Shown here: piece by piece, positions 33,258-42,400 of the stretch
Numbering within the stretch: position 1 is the stretch's first letter
Layout of the letters: the number at the start of each line of letters is the position of its first letter
Assembly: GCF_007827595.1 (NCBI RefSeq)
Contig: NZ_VISR01000002.1
Coordinates: 434,001 to 498,000 of the forward strand
Source: Streptomyces sp. BK340
Lineage (GTDB): Bacteria; Actinomycetota; Actinomycetes; Streptomycetales; Streptomycetaceae
Reading direction: 5' to 3'
DNA: 64,000 nt
The notes under the pieces: generated by a model
What the model was told of the DNA's origin: nothing
The model's input: only the letters and a program-made list of their open reading frames with translations
Database searches by the model: none
Translations under genes and position numbers: made by a program

Positions 33258-34823
33258 TCAGTCGGAGGCCTTCTTCCACTTGTCGCCCTGCGCTTTCTTC
33301 CACCGTTCGAGAGCGGGCGGGGAGAGTATCGCGCCTCCGTACTGCGTTTCGTGAAGGCGCTGCGCCTCCCTCAGCTTGTCCGCGACGGCCTCCCAGTCGA
33401 CGGTGGCAGCGTTCGCCAGGCTCAGGGCGTCCTTCAGCTCGCTCGACCGTGGCGTCATCGCGCCCGAAGGCGTGTAGTTGAAGTCGGTCCCGGATCCCGG
33501 GTCGCCTATCCTCTTGTCACTCGCCGGTCCCATTTCCAGGTTGGCCGGCATGTTGTGCAGGGCTTTTTTGTTCCCCGCGGTCGAGTCGAGCACCGTCCGT
33601 ATCTCGTCCAGGAACTCGAACAGCGGTTTCGCGTTCGCCCCGTCCTTCTCGGCCGAGGCGAGTACAGCGTCCAGCTCGCTCCGGGAGATCTTGTGGTGGA
33701 GGGTCGTCTTGTCGCCCCAGAACGGATAGTCCGCCCGCATCCCCGCGTGTGCCGAAGTGACCGCGCTCGCCGCCCAGTCACTGCTGCCGCCGCCCGGACC
33801 CGAGAACCCGGACGCGTGTTTCGCGGTTTCGAGCTCCGCGAGGAGAAGGGTCAGCATCGACTCGTCTTCTTTTACCTCGTCGAGCGTGAAAAGTTCGCTT
33901 CCGGGTTCGATCCCGATCTGCTCGAGGATGTACTCCTTCTCGTTCTGCTTCTTCGCTTTGAACTCTTCGCTGAGCCCCTCGAAGTGCTCCATGATTTCCT
34001 CGAACAGGGTCTTCGAGGAAGTGGCCGCTGCTGCGGGTTGGTTGCCCCCCGCCTGATTCTTCGTCGTCTTCTTCCTCGGCATGCGCTGCACCTCGGCCGC
34101 TGCCCCGGTCGTCCGGTGCGCGGCGTCGGCGGTGTGGTCCGCGACCGACCGCTGGACGTCCGCTCCGCCCCGCATCACCTGCTCGGCCTTGCGTTCGGCC
34201 GACCTCTCGAACCGGTCGGAGGGGTCGCTGATGCTCAGGCCCCTGCCGTCGTCGGTACCGGCCACGGCACCGGCACGCTGCTGGCGGACGTGCTCCAGTT
34301 CGTGCGCGAGGGTCTTCTTGTCGATCGTGCCGCGGAACACGATGTGACGGGTGCCGGTGGTGTACGCCTCGGCCCCGACCGCCTCGGCGGACCGCCGGGC
34401 AGCGGCGCCGGTGTGGACCGCGACGTCGGAGAAGTCCTCGCCCGAGAAACGGGCTTCCATCTCCCGCTGCAGCGAGGCGGGCAGTCGGCTGCCGGCGGAC
34501 CGCACCACGGAGTTCACCGCGTCGGCGGCGCTCGGCTGCGCCGCGGCTTCCCGGTCGTGTTCCGCGCCGTGCCGATGGTTCGGGTGAGAGTCCTCCTGCA
34601 CCCCGGCGTCCGGCTGCTCCTGGGCGGACGCGCGCCGGGCGATCATGGCGGTGACCGCGGCGTTGCCCGAGCCGCGCTGCGCCGCCCGGAGCGCGTCGGC
34701 GGTGAGTGGCGGCGGCACGGCGGCGCCGCCCGCGGACGTCTCCCGGCGGGCGGCGGCCGCGGCCGGGCCGCGCGTGGCCTGCCGGTTCTCGGTCTGCTCC
34801 GTGTGCGCCCCGGACGTCCGCAA
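33258..34823 (-). CDS. DUF4157 (eCIS core domain) protein with C-terminal HNH-like module: candidate CIS cargo
   Basis: A 521-residue protein encoded against the CIS operon. TTG at 34823 is fixed by AGGAGG seven bases upstream. Residues about 95-185 are the DUF4157 domain (LPASLQREMEARFSGEDFSD, TGTRHIVF, AHELEHVRQQ) with an intact HExxH at His174-His178. A helical region with VQR sequences follows (VQRSVADH, VQRMPRKK). The C-terminal 160 residues contain LHHKISRSEL (His376, His377), HNMPANLEMGP (His423, Asn424, Asn428) and RIGDPGSGTDF, a His/Asn pattern like HNH-fold nuclease toxins. DUF4157 proteins are typical cargo of extracellular contractile injection systems. No adjacent immunity gene is visible. 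Confidence 0.8.
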   Translation of the reverse strand: MRTSGAHTEQTENRQATRGPAAAAARRETSAGGAAVPPPLTADALRAAQRGSGNAAVTAMIARRASAQEQPDAGVQEDSHPNHRHGAEHDREAAAQPSAADAVNSVVRSAGSRLPASLQREMEARFSGEDFSDVAVHTGAAARRSAEAVGAEAYTTGTRHIVFRGTIDKKTLAHELEHVRQQRAGAVAGTDDGRGLSISDPSDRFERSAERKAEQVMRGGADVQRSVADHTADAAHRTTGAAAEVQRMPRKKTTKNQAGGNQPAAAATSSKTLFEEIMEHFEGLSEEFKAKKQNEKEYILEQIGIEPGSELFTLDEVKEDESMLTLLLAELETAKHASGFSGPGGGSSDWAASAVTSAHAGMRADYPFWGDKTTLHHKISRSELDAVLASAEKDGANAKPLFEFLDEIRTVLDSTAGNKKALHNMPANLEMGPASDKRIGDPGSGTDFNYTPSGAMTPRSSELKDALSLANAATVDWEAVADKLREAQRLHETQYGGAILSPPALERWKKAQGDKWKKASD

Positions 34824-35073
34824 TTCGCTGCCTCCTAGTCGGCCGCACCCCTGCTGCGGTCCACCAGTGGACCGCCCGGGCGACCGGGACGTCCAGGCCC
34901 GTACGGGCAGAACGAGGGCAAGGCGGGGCGGCGGCCGGACCGTCCGAGCGGGCAGCCGAAGGCAGCGATCTTGCCCTCGGCCAGGTCCCCGCGTTCCTGT
35001 CGCCCCGGCGGGCCTGCCGCGCAGACTCGGCCTGGACACAGCTGACAGACCCGTAGGACGCGAAGGAGCGAGC
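34824..35073. promoter_or_regulatory. Divergent promoter region, effector versus sheath operon
   Basis: 250 bp without a gene. It holds the effector RBS (34831-34836 on the minus strand) and a sheath RBS, GAAGGAG, at about 35062-35068. TGGACA at 35033-35038 and TAGGAC at 35054-35059 are a weak promoter candidate (15-bp gap) for the sheath operon; nothing else is clear. Confidence 0.3.
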
Positions 35074-36633
<1,560 letters not shown>

Positions 36634-36668
36634 CCCGCGGGTCCGCAAGGAAAAGGTGACAGACAGTC

Positions 36669-37109
36669 ATGGCAACGGGCGATGCTCTTTCCACCCACGT
36701 CTTCGGCGTGCAGCTGGGCGGCTACCTGGTCGAGTCGATCCAGGAGATCAGCGGGCTGACCGTCGAAGAAGAGGTCGTCGAGGTCAAGCAGGTCAGCGCG
36801 GACGGCAAGCAGATCATCCGCAAGCAGCCCGGCGCCCGGCAGGCCGGCGAGATCACGATCACCCGGGGACTCGACAAGAGCAGCGAGTTCACCAAGTGGA
36901 TCAAGGAGACGCTGAACAAGGGCGCCGTCAACTCCGCGCGGCAGAACCTCACCATCGAGATCAAGGACTCCGAGGGCAGCACGGTCCGCCGTATCCAGCT
37001 GCTGCAGGGCTGGGCCTCCAAGTGGGAAGGCCCCTCCCTGAAGGCGGGCGAGTCGTCCCCGGCCACCGAGTCCGTCACGATCGTGTTCGAGGAGATCGTC
37101 GTCGAATGA
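36669..37109 (+). CDS. CIS inner tube protein (T4 gp19/Hcp-like)
   Basis: A 146-residue tube protein that stacks as hexamers inside the sheath. It has the tube family pattern FGVQLGGYLVESIQEISGL (near the N-terminus), KQPGARQAGEITITRGLD and LLQGWASKWEGPSL. The ATG at 36669 follows AAGGAAAAGG. Its stop overlaps the next start by four bases. It is paired with the sheath gene as in phage tails and other CISs, and corresponds to Pvc1/Cis1. Confidence 0.94.
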   Translation: MATGDALSTHVFGVQLGGYLVESIQEISGLTVEEEVVEVKQVSADGKQIIRKQPGARQAGEITITRGLDKSSEFTKWIKETLNKGAVNSARQNLTIEIKDSEGSTVRRIQLLQGWASKWEGPSLKAGESSPATESVTIVFEEIVVE

Positions 37110-37600
37110 GGCGCCGTACGGTGACGGCGGGCAACCTGGAGGAGATACTCCAGGTCACGGCACCCGCCGCGGCTCCGGAGCAGGCGGCGGCCCCGGCCGC
37201 CGCCCCGGCGCCGCCCCGGGAGGACCACGGTCTGCGCACCGAGTTCGAGTTCGAGCTGCCGCGCGGGTACGTCGACGAGGCGGGCACGGTGCATCGGCAC
37301 GGCTCGATGCGCCTGGCCACCGCCCGGGACGAGCTGCGGCCCCAGATAGATCTGCGGGTCAAGGAGAACCCGGCGTACCTGAGCGTCGTGCTGCTGAGCC
37401 AGGTGATCACCCGGCTCGGGAACATCACCGACGTGCACGCCGGGGTCGTGGAACGGATGTACGCCACCGACGTCGCCTTCCTCCAGGACTTCTACCGCCG
37501 CGTCAACAGCGAGGGCCACACCCGTGCGGCGGTGACCTGCCCGCACTGCGGCGGCGGCTTCGAGGTCGACCTCTCGGGTGGGCGCCTGGGGGAATCGTGA
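37106..37600 (+). CDS. CIS tail assembly protein with Cys motif
   Basis: A 164-residue protein resembling phage tail assembly/chaperone proteins found after the tube gene in CIS clusters. It has an Ala/Pro-rich segment (about residues 20-40), then EFEFELPRGYVDEAGTVHRHG, ENPAYLSVVLLSQVITRLGN, and a C-terminal CPHCGGGFEVDL. Only one CxxC pair is present, so any metal site would need a partner or a dimer. The ATG overlaps the tube stop and the stop overlaps the next gene. Precise role unproven. Confidence 0.8.
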   Translation: MRRRTVTAGNLEEILQVTAPAAAPEQAAAPAAAPAPPREDHGLRTEFEFELPRGYVDEAGTVHRHGSMRLATARDELRPQIDLRVKENPAYLSVVLLSQVITRLGNITDVHAGVVERMYATDVAFLQDFYRRVNSEGHTRAAVTCPHCGGGFEVDLSGGRLGES

Positions 37601-37755
37601 CGTACGCCCTTCCCCGCCTCCGGGAGGAGATCGCGTACATCGCCTACCACTTCCACTGGCAACGCGAGGAGATCCTCGATCTGACCCACGGCGAACGCCG
37701 GCAGTGGGTGGCCGAGATCGCTCGTATCAACACCCGCATGAACGAAGGCGGTTGA
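37597..37755 (+). CDS. 52-residue DUF6760-type CIS protein
   Basis: A very short gene, GTG 37597 to TGA 37755, coding for a 52-residue protein starting VTYALPRLREEIAYIAYHFH and continuing with WQREEILDLTHGERRQWVAE. It is preceded by a GTGA overlap with the assembly gene and followed after four bases by the Pro/Ala-rich gene. Tiny proteins of this pattern (DUF6760 family) recur at this position in phage-tail-like loci, where they resemble the second product of tail-assembly frameshift pairs. Here it is a separate start, not a frameshift. High coding potential, unknown function. Confidence 0.78.
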   Translation: MTYALPRLREEIAYIAYHFHWQREEILDLTHGERRQWVAEIARINTRMNEGG

Positions 37756-37759
37756 GCAC

Positions 37760-40700
37760 ATGGCATGGCGGGACAGGCTGCGCCGCCGGGCCGCCGGAGG
37801 ACCGGACACCGTGGAGCGTTTGCGGCGTGCGGGGCGCACCGGCGCCCCGGCGGCCGGTCCGTCCGGCGAGGGTCCGGACCCGAGCGCGCCCGGCGGCCCG
37901 GGTTCCGCCGCGCCGGTTCCCTCCGCCCCGGTTCCCTCCGTGCCGCACGACTGGGACGGCGGCTGGCGCCGTACCGCCGCGCCCGAACTGACCCTCTCCC
38001 GCGCCCCGCTCGGCGTCAGCGACGGCCTCACCTTCCGCGCGGGCCTCGCCGCCTGGCAGAACCCGTCGTTCGACAACGGCCTCGGGCACGCCCTGCAGCC
38101 CACGGCCCCGACCGGACTCATGCGGGGTGTCACGCGCCCGGCCACCGCGCAGCCCACCCACACCGGCGGTGGGCCGCTGCTGCTTCGGGCACTGCGCCCC
38201 GAGGGAGCGGAGGGAGCGCAGGGCGACGGGACCACGGCCGGCACGGCTCGGACACTGGACGGCCGGACACCACAGCTCCGGCGCCGGGCGCGAACGGGGA
38301 CGGGGACGGGGACGCGGGCGTCAGGCCCCGCGCCGTCCGCCTCGGAGCCGCGCGTCTCGACGGAGTCCGGTCCGCTCCCGTCCGGCCCGCTGCCCTCCGC
38401 CTCCGCCTCTGCCGTACGGCCCACCGCCGGCGGCTCGGGCGGTACGGGAGGGGCGCAAGCGAGTTCGGGCCCGCAGCCCGCGTCGGCGCGTCCCGGCGGC
38501 AACAGCGGCAACAACGGCGACGGCGTGGCGGGGGAGGGGCGTTCGAGTGGTGCTCCGCGGGCCCGTGGCCTCACGTCCGGTGATTCCCCGGCCGTGCTCT
38601 CCTCGTCACCTCCCTCCGTCCAACGCGTCGCGGTGCCGGGCACGGCCCCGGCCGTGACTCCCACCGACACCGGCCGCCCGCCGGCCGCTCGGGAGATTCC
38701 GCTGGTACGACGTGTGGCGGTGCTCCCGGGCGCAGCGGCCGACGCAGGTGTGTCCCGCTCAGCGGCCGACGGGTCCGCCCCGGCGAGACGGGCCGCCGCG
38801 CCCGAGCGGGACTCCGGGAGCGCGTCCCGGCCGGCGGCAGGTTCAGGAGGCCGTACGCCCTCCGGCCCCGCCACCCGGACGACGGGTTCTCCGTCCGCTC
38901 GGGGAGCCGGACAGCCGGAGGCATCCCGCGCCTCCGCCGCCGAGGCGTCCCAACCTGCCGTCCGACTCCGGTCGGTGGGGCCCCGGCTGACCGTCGCCCG
39001 GCGCCCGGCCGGAGCCGCGCGCCGCATCTCTGCCCTGCGGCCCGCCGGCACCCCCGTGACCGCGGGCGGCACCGCTCCTGACGCGCCCGGTCCCACCTCC
39101 GCCACGACCGGACCGGCCGGTACGGGCGTGTCCTCGACCGCCCCCGTACAGCGTGCCGTCACCCGTACGGCGAGCCGCGCGCCCCTCGGTGCCCCGCTGA
39201 GCGAGTTGCCCGCCACGGCCGCACCGCCGGCGCAGGCCGTCTCCGCCGCACAGCCCCCGCCCGGCACCGGATCCGTGCCCGGTCAGGCACTTCCCGTCGT
39301 CCAGCGGCATGCCGAAGGCACAGCGGAAGGCGCAGCCGGCGCCTCGCGCCCGGCCGACGGAGGTCCGAGCGGGTCGGAGAAGGGTGCCTCGCGGCCCACT
39401 GACGGCGGCGGGAGCGGGAGCAGGAGCGGGACGAGCCAAGGCTCCCCGCGCCCGAGCGGCGCACGTGCGCGAGGTGGTCTGGGCGCGCCGCTGCCCGCGT
39501 TGCCGCCGAGCGCAGACCTGACCGGTTCACCCGCGTCCGCCGCCCGCGCCGCTCGTACGGCACCCGGCCCGGACGTCCAGCGCGCCCCGGCCCACCGGGA
39601 CAGGGGTGCTCCCGCCCACCAGGACAGGGGTGCCGGAGCCGCTCCGGCGCCGTCCGCGACGGATCGCGACCGGACTCCCGGCGAGGCCGCACCCCTCGGG
39701 CGAGGAGAGGGCGGAGCGGACGCGCCGCTGCTGGGGGCCGTCGACGTCCAGCGCAGTCTCGCCGCGGACCGGCCCACCACCGCGGGCAGCACGGCACCCC
39801 GCCCCGCGAGCCATGAAGACGGGCCGGCCACACCGCTGGTGACGCCGTCTCCGGTCGCAGTGCCGGAAGGCGTTGCGGGTACGGCAGGTTCGGCAGTCCC
39901 GGCAGTCCCGGCAGTCCCGGCAGGGAATGCGCCACGCTCCGGTGCGACCTCCGGCGGACCGGTCCCGGGCGGGCAACAGCCTCAGGACCCCGGCGCCCCG
40001 GCCCCGGTCCTCGTGTCCCGGGCCCTGGCCGAAACAGGCACCGAGCGCCCCGAACGCACCGAGCACCCCGAACGCACCGAGCGCCCGGAAGGCAGCCGGA
40101 CCCCTGCCGCCGGATCGCCGTCGGCACCGGCGCTGCCCCGATCCCCCCGCCCCGCGGGCGACCGGCGCCGGCCCCGCGGCGCGGCCGCCCCGCGCGCTCT
40201 CACCGTGACCGGGTCCGCAGCGCACGCCGTCCCTGCGGCGTCCCGCTCCCTCCAGTTGCTCCACGCGCGCCCGCTCACCATGAACACCCGCGCTCCGGAA
40301 GGGGTGGCACAGCCCACCGCCTCCCGCACCGACAGCCGTCCCGTGGTGGCCGCGCGCTGGCCCGGCGCGGCTGCCGCCCCGCAGGGCGAGCCCGTGCCTC
40401 CCACCGGGGCGTCCGCGCGACCGCCCCGGAACGCGAGCCCGTCCGCACGCACCCCGGCGACGCGTCAGGTGCAGGGGGCCGCGACCGTGCACGGACCGGA
40501 GAACTCGGCGGTACGAAACACCAGTTCCCCGGTGACGCCCCAGGTGCAGCGGGCCGTGACTGCGTACGGGCACGGGCCGGACAGCTCGGTGGTGCGAAGC
40601 ACCGGTTCTCCGGGGAACGTCCAGCGCGTGCCGGTCGTACGGCCTGCACCGCCGGGGCCGCAGACCTCCGGGGCGCTCGCCGGGGCCACCGCCGTACCGG

Positions 40701-41155
40701 GGCGGCCGCTGCCGGTGACCGCCCCGCAGGCGCCTCCCCTCCCGGACCGCCCGCAGGCCATGCCGGCACCGGCATCCGCGGGGACTGTTCCCGTGGTCCG
40801 GCCGAGGAACGTCGCGTCAGGCCCCCGATCGACGGCGGGAGGCCACGGGAACAGCCCGGTGGCTCCCGCGGTCCAGCGCGAGGTCCCCGGCGCAGGGAAG
40901 AGCGTGCCCAAGGACGTACCGGCCAAGGCGGCGCCGTCGCGCGGCAAGCAGCAGCCGCCCGGCACGTCCACCACGTCCTCGACGTCCACCGCCTCCTCCA
41001 GGCGCACGCCCCACCGCGCCGGGGCACCGCAGGACCCCGGCATCGACCTGGACGACCTGGCCCGCCGTCTGCTGGACCCGATGGCCCGGCTGCTGCGCAC
41101 CGAACTGCGGCGCGGCCGGGAACGCACGGGCCGCCCCTACGACGGACGCCGCTGA
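37760..41155 (+). CDS. Long Pro/Ala-rich protein of the CIS (candidate tape measure/scaffold)
   Basis: An 1131-residue protein, mostly disordered. The N-terminus is basic, then a short conserved-looking block (about residues 60-115) contains DWDGGWRRTAAPELTLSRAP and FRAGLAAWQNPSFDNGLGHA. About 950 residues are Pro, Ala, Gly, Ser, Arg and Thr rich and contain a recurring xVQR motif (SVQRVAVP, PVQRAVTR, DVQRAPAH, DVQRSLAA, QVQRAVTA, NVQRVPVV, AVQREVPG). A short C-terminal helix follows (GIDLDDLARRLLDPMARLLR). No transmembrane segment is visible. By size and position between tube genes it is the only candidate for a tail-length ruler, but its composition is unlike classic helical tape measures. 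It could equally be a cargo tether. Confidence 0.6.
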   Translation: MAWRDRLRRRAAGGPDTVERLRRAGRTGAPAAGPSGEGPDPSAPGGPGSAAPVPSAPVPSVPHDWDGGWRRTAAPELTLSRAPLGVSDGLTFRAGLAAWQNPSFDNGLGHALQPTAPTGLMRGVTRPATAQPTHTGGGPLLLRALRPEGAEGAQGDGTTAGTARTLDGRTPQLRRRARTGTGTGTRASGPAPSASEPRVSTESGPLPSGPLPSASASAVRPTAGGSGGTGGAQASSGPQPASARPGGNSGNNGDGVAGEGRSSGAPRARGLTSGDSPAVLSSSPPSVQRVAVPGTAPAVTPTDTGRPPAAREIPLVRRVAVLPGAAADAGVSRSAADGSAPARRAAAPERDSGSASRPAAGSGGRTPSGPATRTTGSPSARGAGQPEASRASAAEASQPAVRLRSVGPRLTVARRPAGAARRISALRPAGTPVTAGGTAPDAPGPTSATTGPAGTGVSSTAPVQRAVTRTASRAPLGAPLSELPATAAPPAQAVSAAQPPPGTGSVPGQALPVVQRHAEGTAEGAAGASRPADGGPSGSEKGASRPTDGGGSGSRSGTSQGSPRPSGARARGGLGAPLPALPPSADLTGSPASAARAARTAPGPDVQRAPAHRDRGAPAHQDRGAGAAPAPSATDRDRTPGEAAPLGRGEGGADAPLLGAVDVQRSLAADRPTTAGSTAPRPASHEDGPATPLVTPSPVAVPEGVAGTAGSAVPAVPAVPAGNAPRSGATSGGPVPGGQQPQDPGAPAPVLVSRALAETGTERPERTEHPERTERPEGSRTPAAGSPSAPALPRSPRPAGDRRRPRGAAAPRALTVTGSAAHAVPAASRSLQLLHARPLTMNTRAPEGVAQPTASRTDSRPVVAARWPGAAAAPQGEPVPPTGASARPPRNASPSARTPATRQVQGAATVHGPENSAVRNTSSPVTPQVQRAVTAYGHGPDSSVVRSTGSPGNVQRVPVVRPAPPGPQTSGALAGATAVPGRPLPVTAPQAPPLPDRPQAMPAPASAGTVPVVRPRNVASGPRSTAGGHGNSPVAPAVQREVPGAGKSVPKDVPAKAAPSRGKQQPPGTSTTSSTSTASSRRTPHRAGAPQDPGIDLDDLARRLLDPMARLLRTELRRGRERTGRPYDGRR

Positions 41156-41188
41156 GGGCACGGAACGGATCGGACGGATGACGGACGA

Positions 41189-41614
41189 ATGACGGACAAC
41201 ATCTTCGCGACGAGCGTGTTCTTCCGGCTCGCGATCGGCGGCAACGACCTGGGCGCCTTCCACACCTGCTCCGGCATGGGCGCAGAGGTCGAGATGGAGA
41301 GCTACGCGGAGGGCGGCAACAACGACTTCACCTGGCAGCTCCCCGGCCGCGTGACCTGGTCGAACATCACGCTCACCCGGCCGGTCACCGCCGACACGGC
41401 GAAGATCGCCCGCTGGCTCGACGAGACCCTGCGGAGGGTGGAGCCCAAGGACGGCGAGATCGTGGCGCTGCGGCCCGACCTGACCCGGATCATCAGCTGG
41501 CAGGTGTTCGGGATCGTCCCGGTGCGCTGGCAGGGCCCGTCCTTCGACCCCAACAGCTCGCAGGCCGCGGTGGAGACCCTGGAGATCGCCCACGAGGGGC
41601 TTCGCCCGTCCTGA
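41189..41614 (+). CDS. Second CIS tube/tube-initiator protein (Pvc5/Afp5-like)
   Basis: A 141-residue tube-family protein. It starts DNIFATSVFFRLAIGGNDLG, then EVEMESYAEGGNNDFTWQLP, TLTRPVTADTAKIARWLDE and VRWQGPSFDPNSSQAAVETL. It is closer to Afp5/Pvc5-type starter layer proteins than to the main tube, and adjoins the baseplate genes, fitting a transition between tube and spike. The ATG at 41189 has no strong RBS but follows two in-frame candidates; the N-terminus fits the family. Confidence 0.88.
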   Translation: MTDNIFATSVFFRLAIGGNDLGAFHTCSGMGAEVEMESYAEGGNNDFTWQLPGRVTWSNITLTRPVTADTAKIARWLDETLRRVEPKDGEIVALRPDLTRIISWQVFGIVPVRWQGPSFDPNSSQAAVETLEIAHEGLRPS

Positions 41615-41677
41615 CCCGCCTCAAGCACCGCCCCGCACCTCGGTTTTCGCCCTCCGTCCCGGAAAGGAAGTCCCGGC

Positions 41678-42400
41678 ATGTCCCCAGCGTCCCGCTCCAG
41701 TCGGGCCAGGGCCCAGCTGACGCTGAAGGAGCCCCCGGCCTCCGTCGGCGCCAAGCCCGGCGGGACGATCGCGCGGCTGAACCTGCAGTTCAACCCCTCC
41801 ACCCTGGAGCTGCGCAAGACCACCGAGTGGCGGCGCTCCCCGTCCCGGATGGCGGGGCAGTCGGCGCTGCCCGAGTTCGTCGGCAGCGGCCCGCGCGAGC
41901 TCAGCCTCGAGGTGTTCCTGGACGCCACCGCCACCCACGACAACTCCGTGGAACTGGCGGTGGAGAAGCTGATGAAGGCGTGCGTGCCGACGCCGGCCAG
42001 CCTGGGCCGCAAGAAGCCGGCCAGCCCGTGGGTGCGGTTCGAGTGGGGCACCGCGCGGACGACCTCGTTCGACGGGGTGCTCTCCAGCCTGTCGGTGACA
42101 TACACGCTCTTCGACGTGGACGGCAAGCCGCTGCGGGCCACCTGCGCGCTGTCGATCGAGGAGGCGAGCGTCGACCCGCCGGGCCAGAACCCGACGTCCG
42201 GCGCGCGCACCGCCCGCAGCACGCACACCGTCGTGGCGGGCGACAGCCTGGCCCTGCTGGCCTGGCGGGAGTACGGCGACGCGACGGCCTGGCGGGCCAT
42301 CGCCGAGGCGAACGAGATCGACGACCCGATGGCGCTCGTACCCGGCACCGAACTGGTGGTGCCGGCGCTGCGGGACGCGGGCGCTGAGGAGGAGCGGTGA
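41678..42400 (+). CDS. LysM-containing baseplate hub protein (Pvc7/Afp7-like)
   Basis: A 240-residue protein linking tube to spike. The N-terminal domain has RLNLQFNPSTLELRKTTEWR and SLEVFLDATATHDNSVELAV, typical of contractile injection system Afp7/T4 gp53-like proteins. The C-terminal LysM-type motif is THTVVAGDSLALLAWREYGD followed by NEIDDPMALVPGTELVVP. The ATG at 41678 has GGAAAGG at about 41660-41666. The stop overlaps the VgrG start (GTGA). Confidence 0.9.
   Translation: MSPASRSSRARAQLTLKEPPASVGAKPGGTIARLNLQFNPSTLELRKTTEWRRSPSRMAGQSALPEFVGSGPRELSLEVFLDATATHDNSVELAVEKLMKACVPTPASLGRKKPASPWVRFEWGTARTTSFDGVLSSLSVTYTLFDVDGKPLRATCALSIEEASVDPPGQNPTSGARTARSTHTVVAGDSLALLAWREYGDATAWRAIAEANEIDDPMALVPGTELVVPALRDAGAEEER

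Noticed and set aside
39892..39923. CRISPR-like short repeat in the Pro-rich CIS gene
   Set aside because: It is a 9-bp in-frame tandem repeat (GGCAGTCCC) coding for AVP-type residues, with no spacers.
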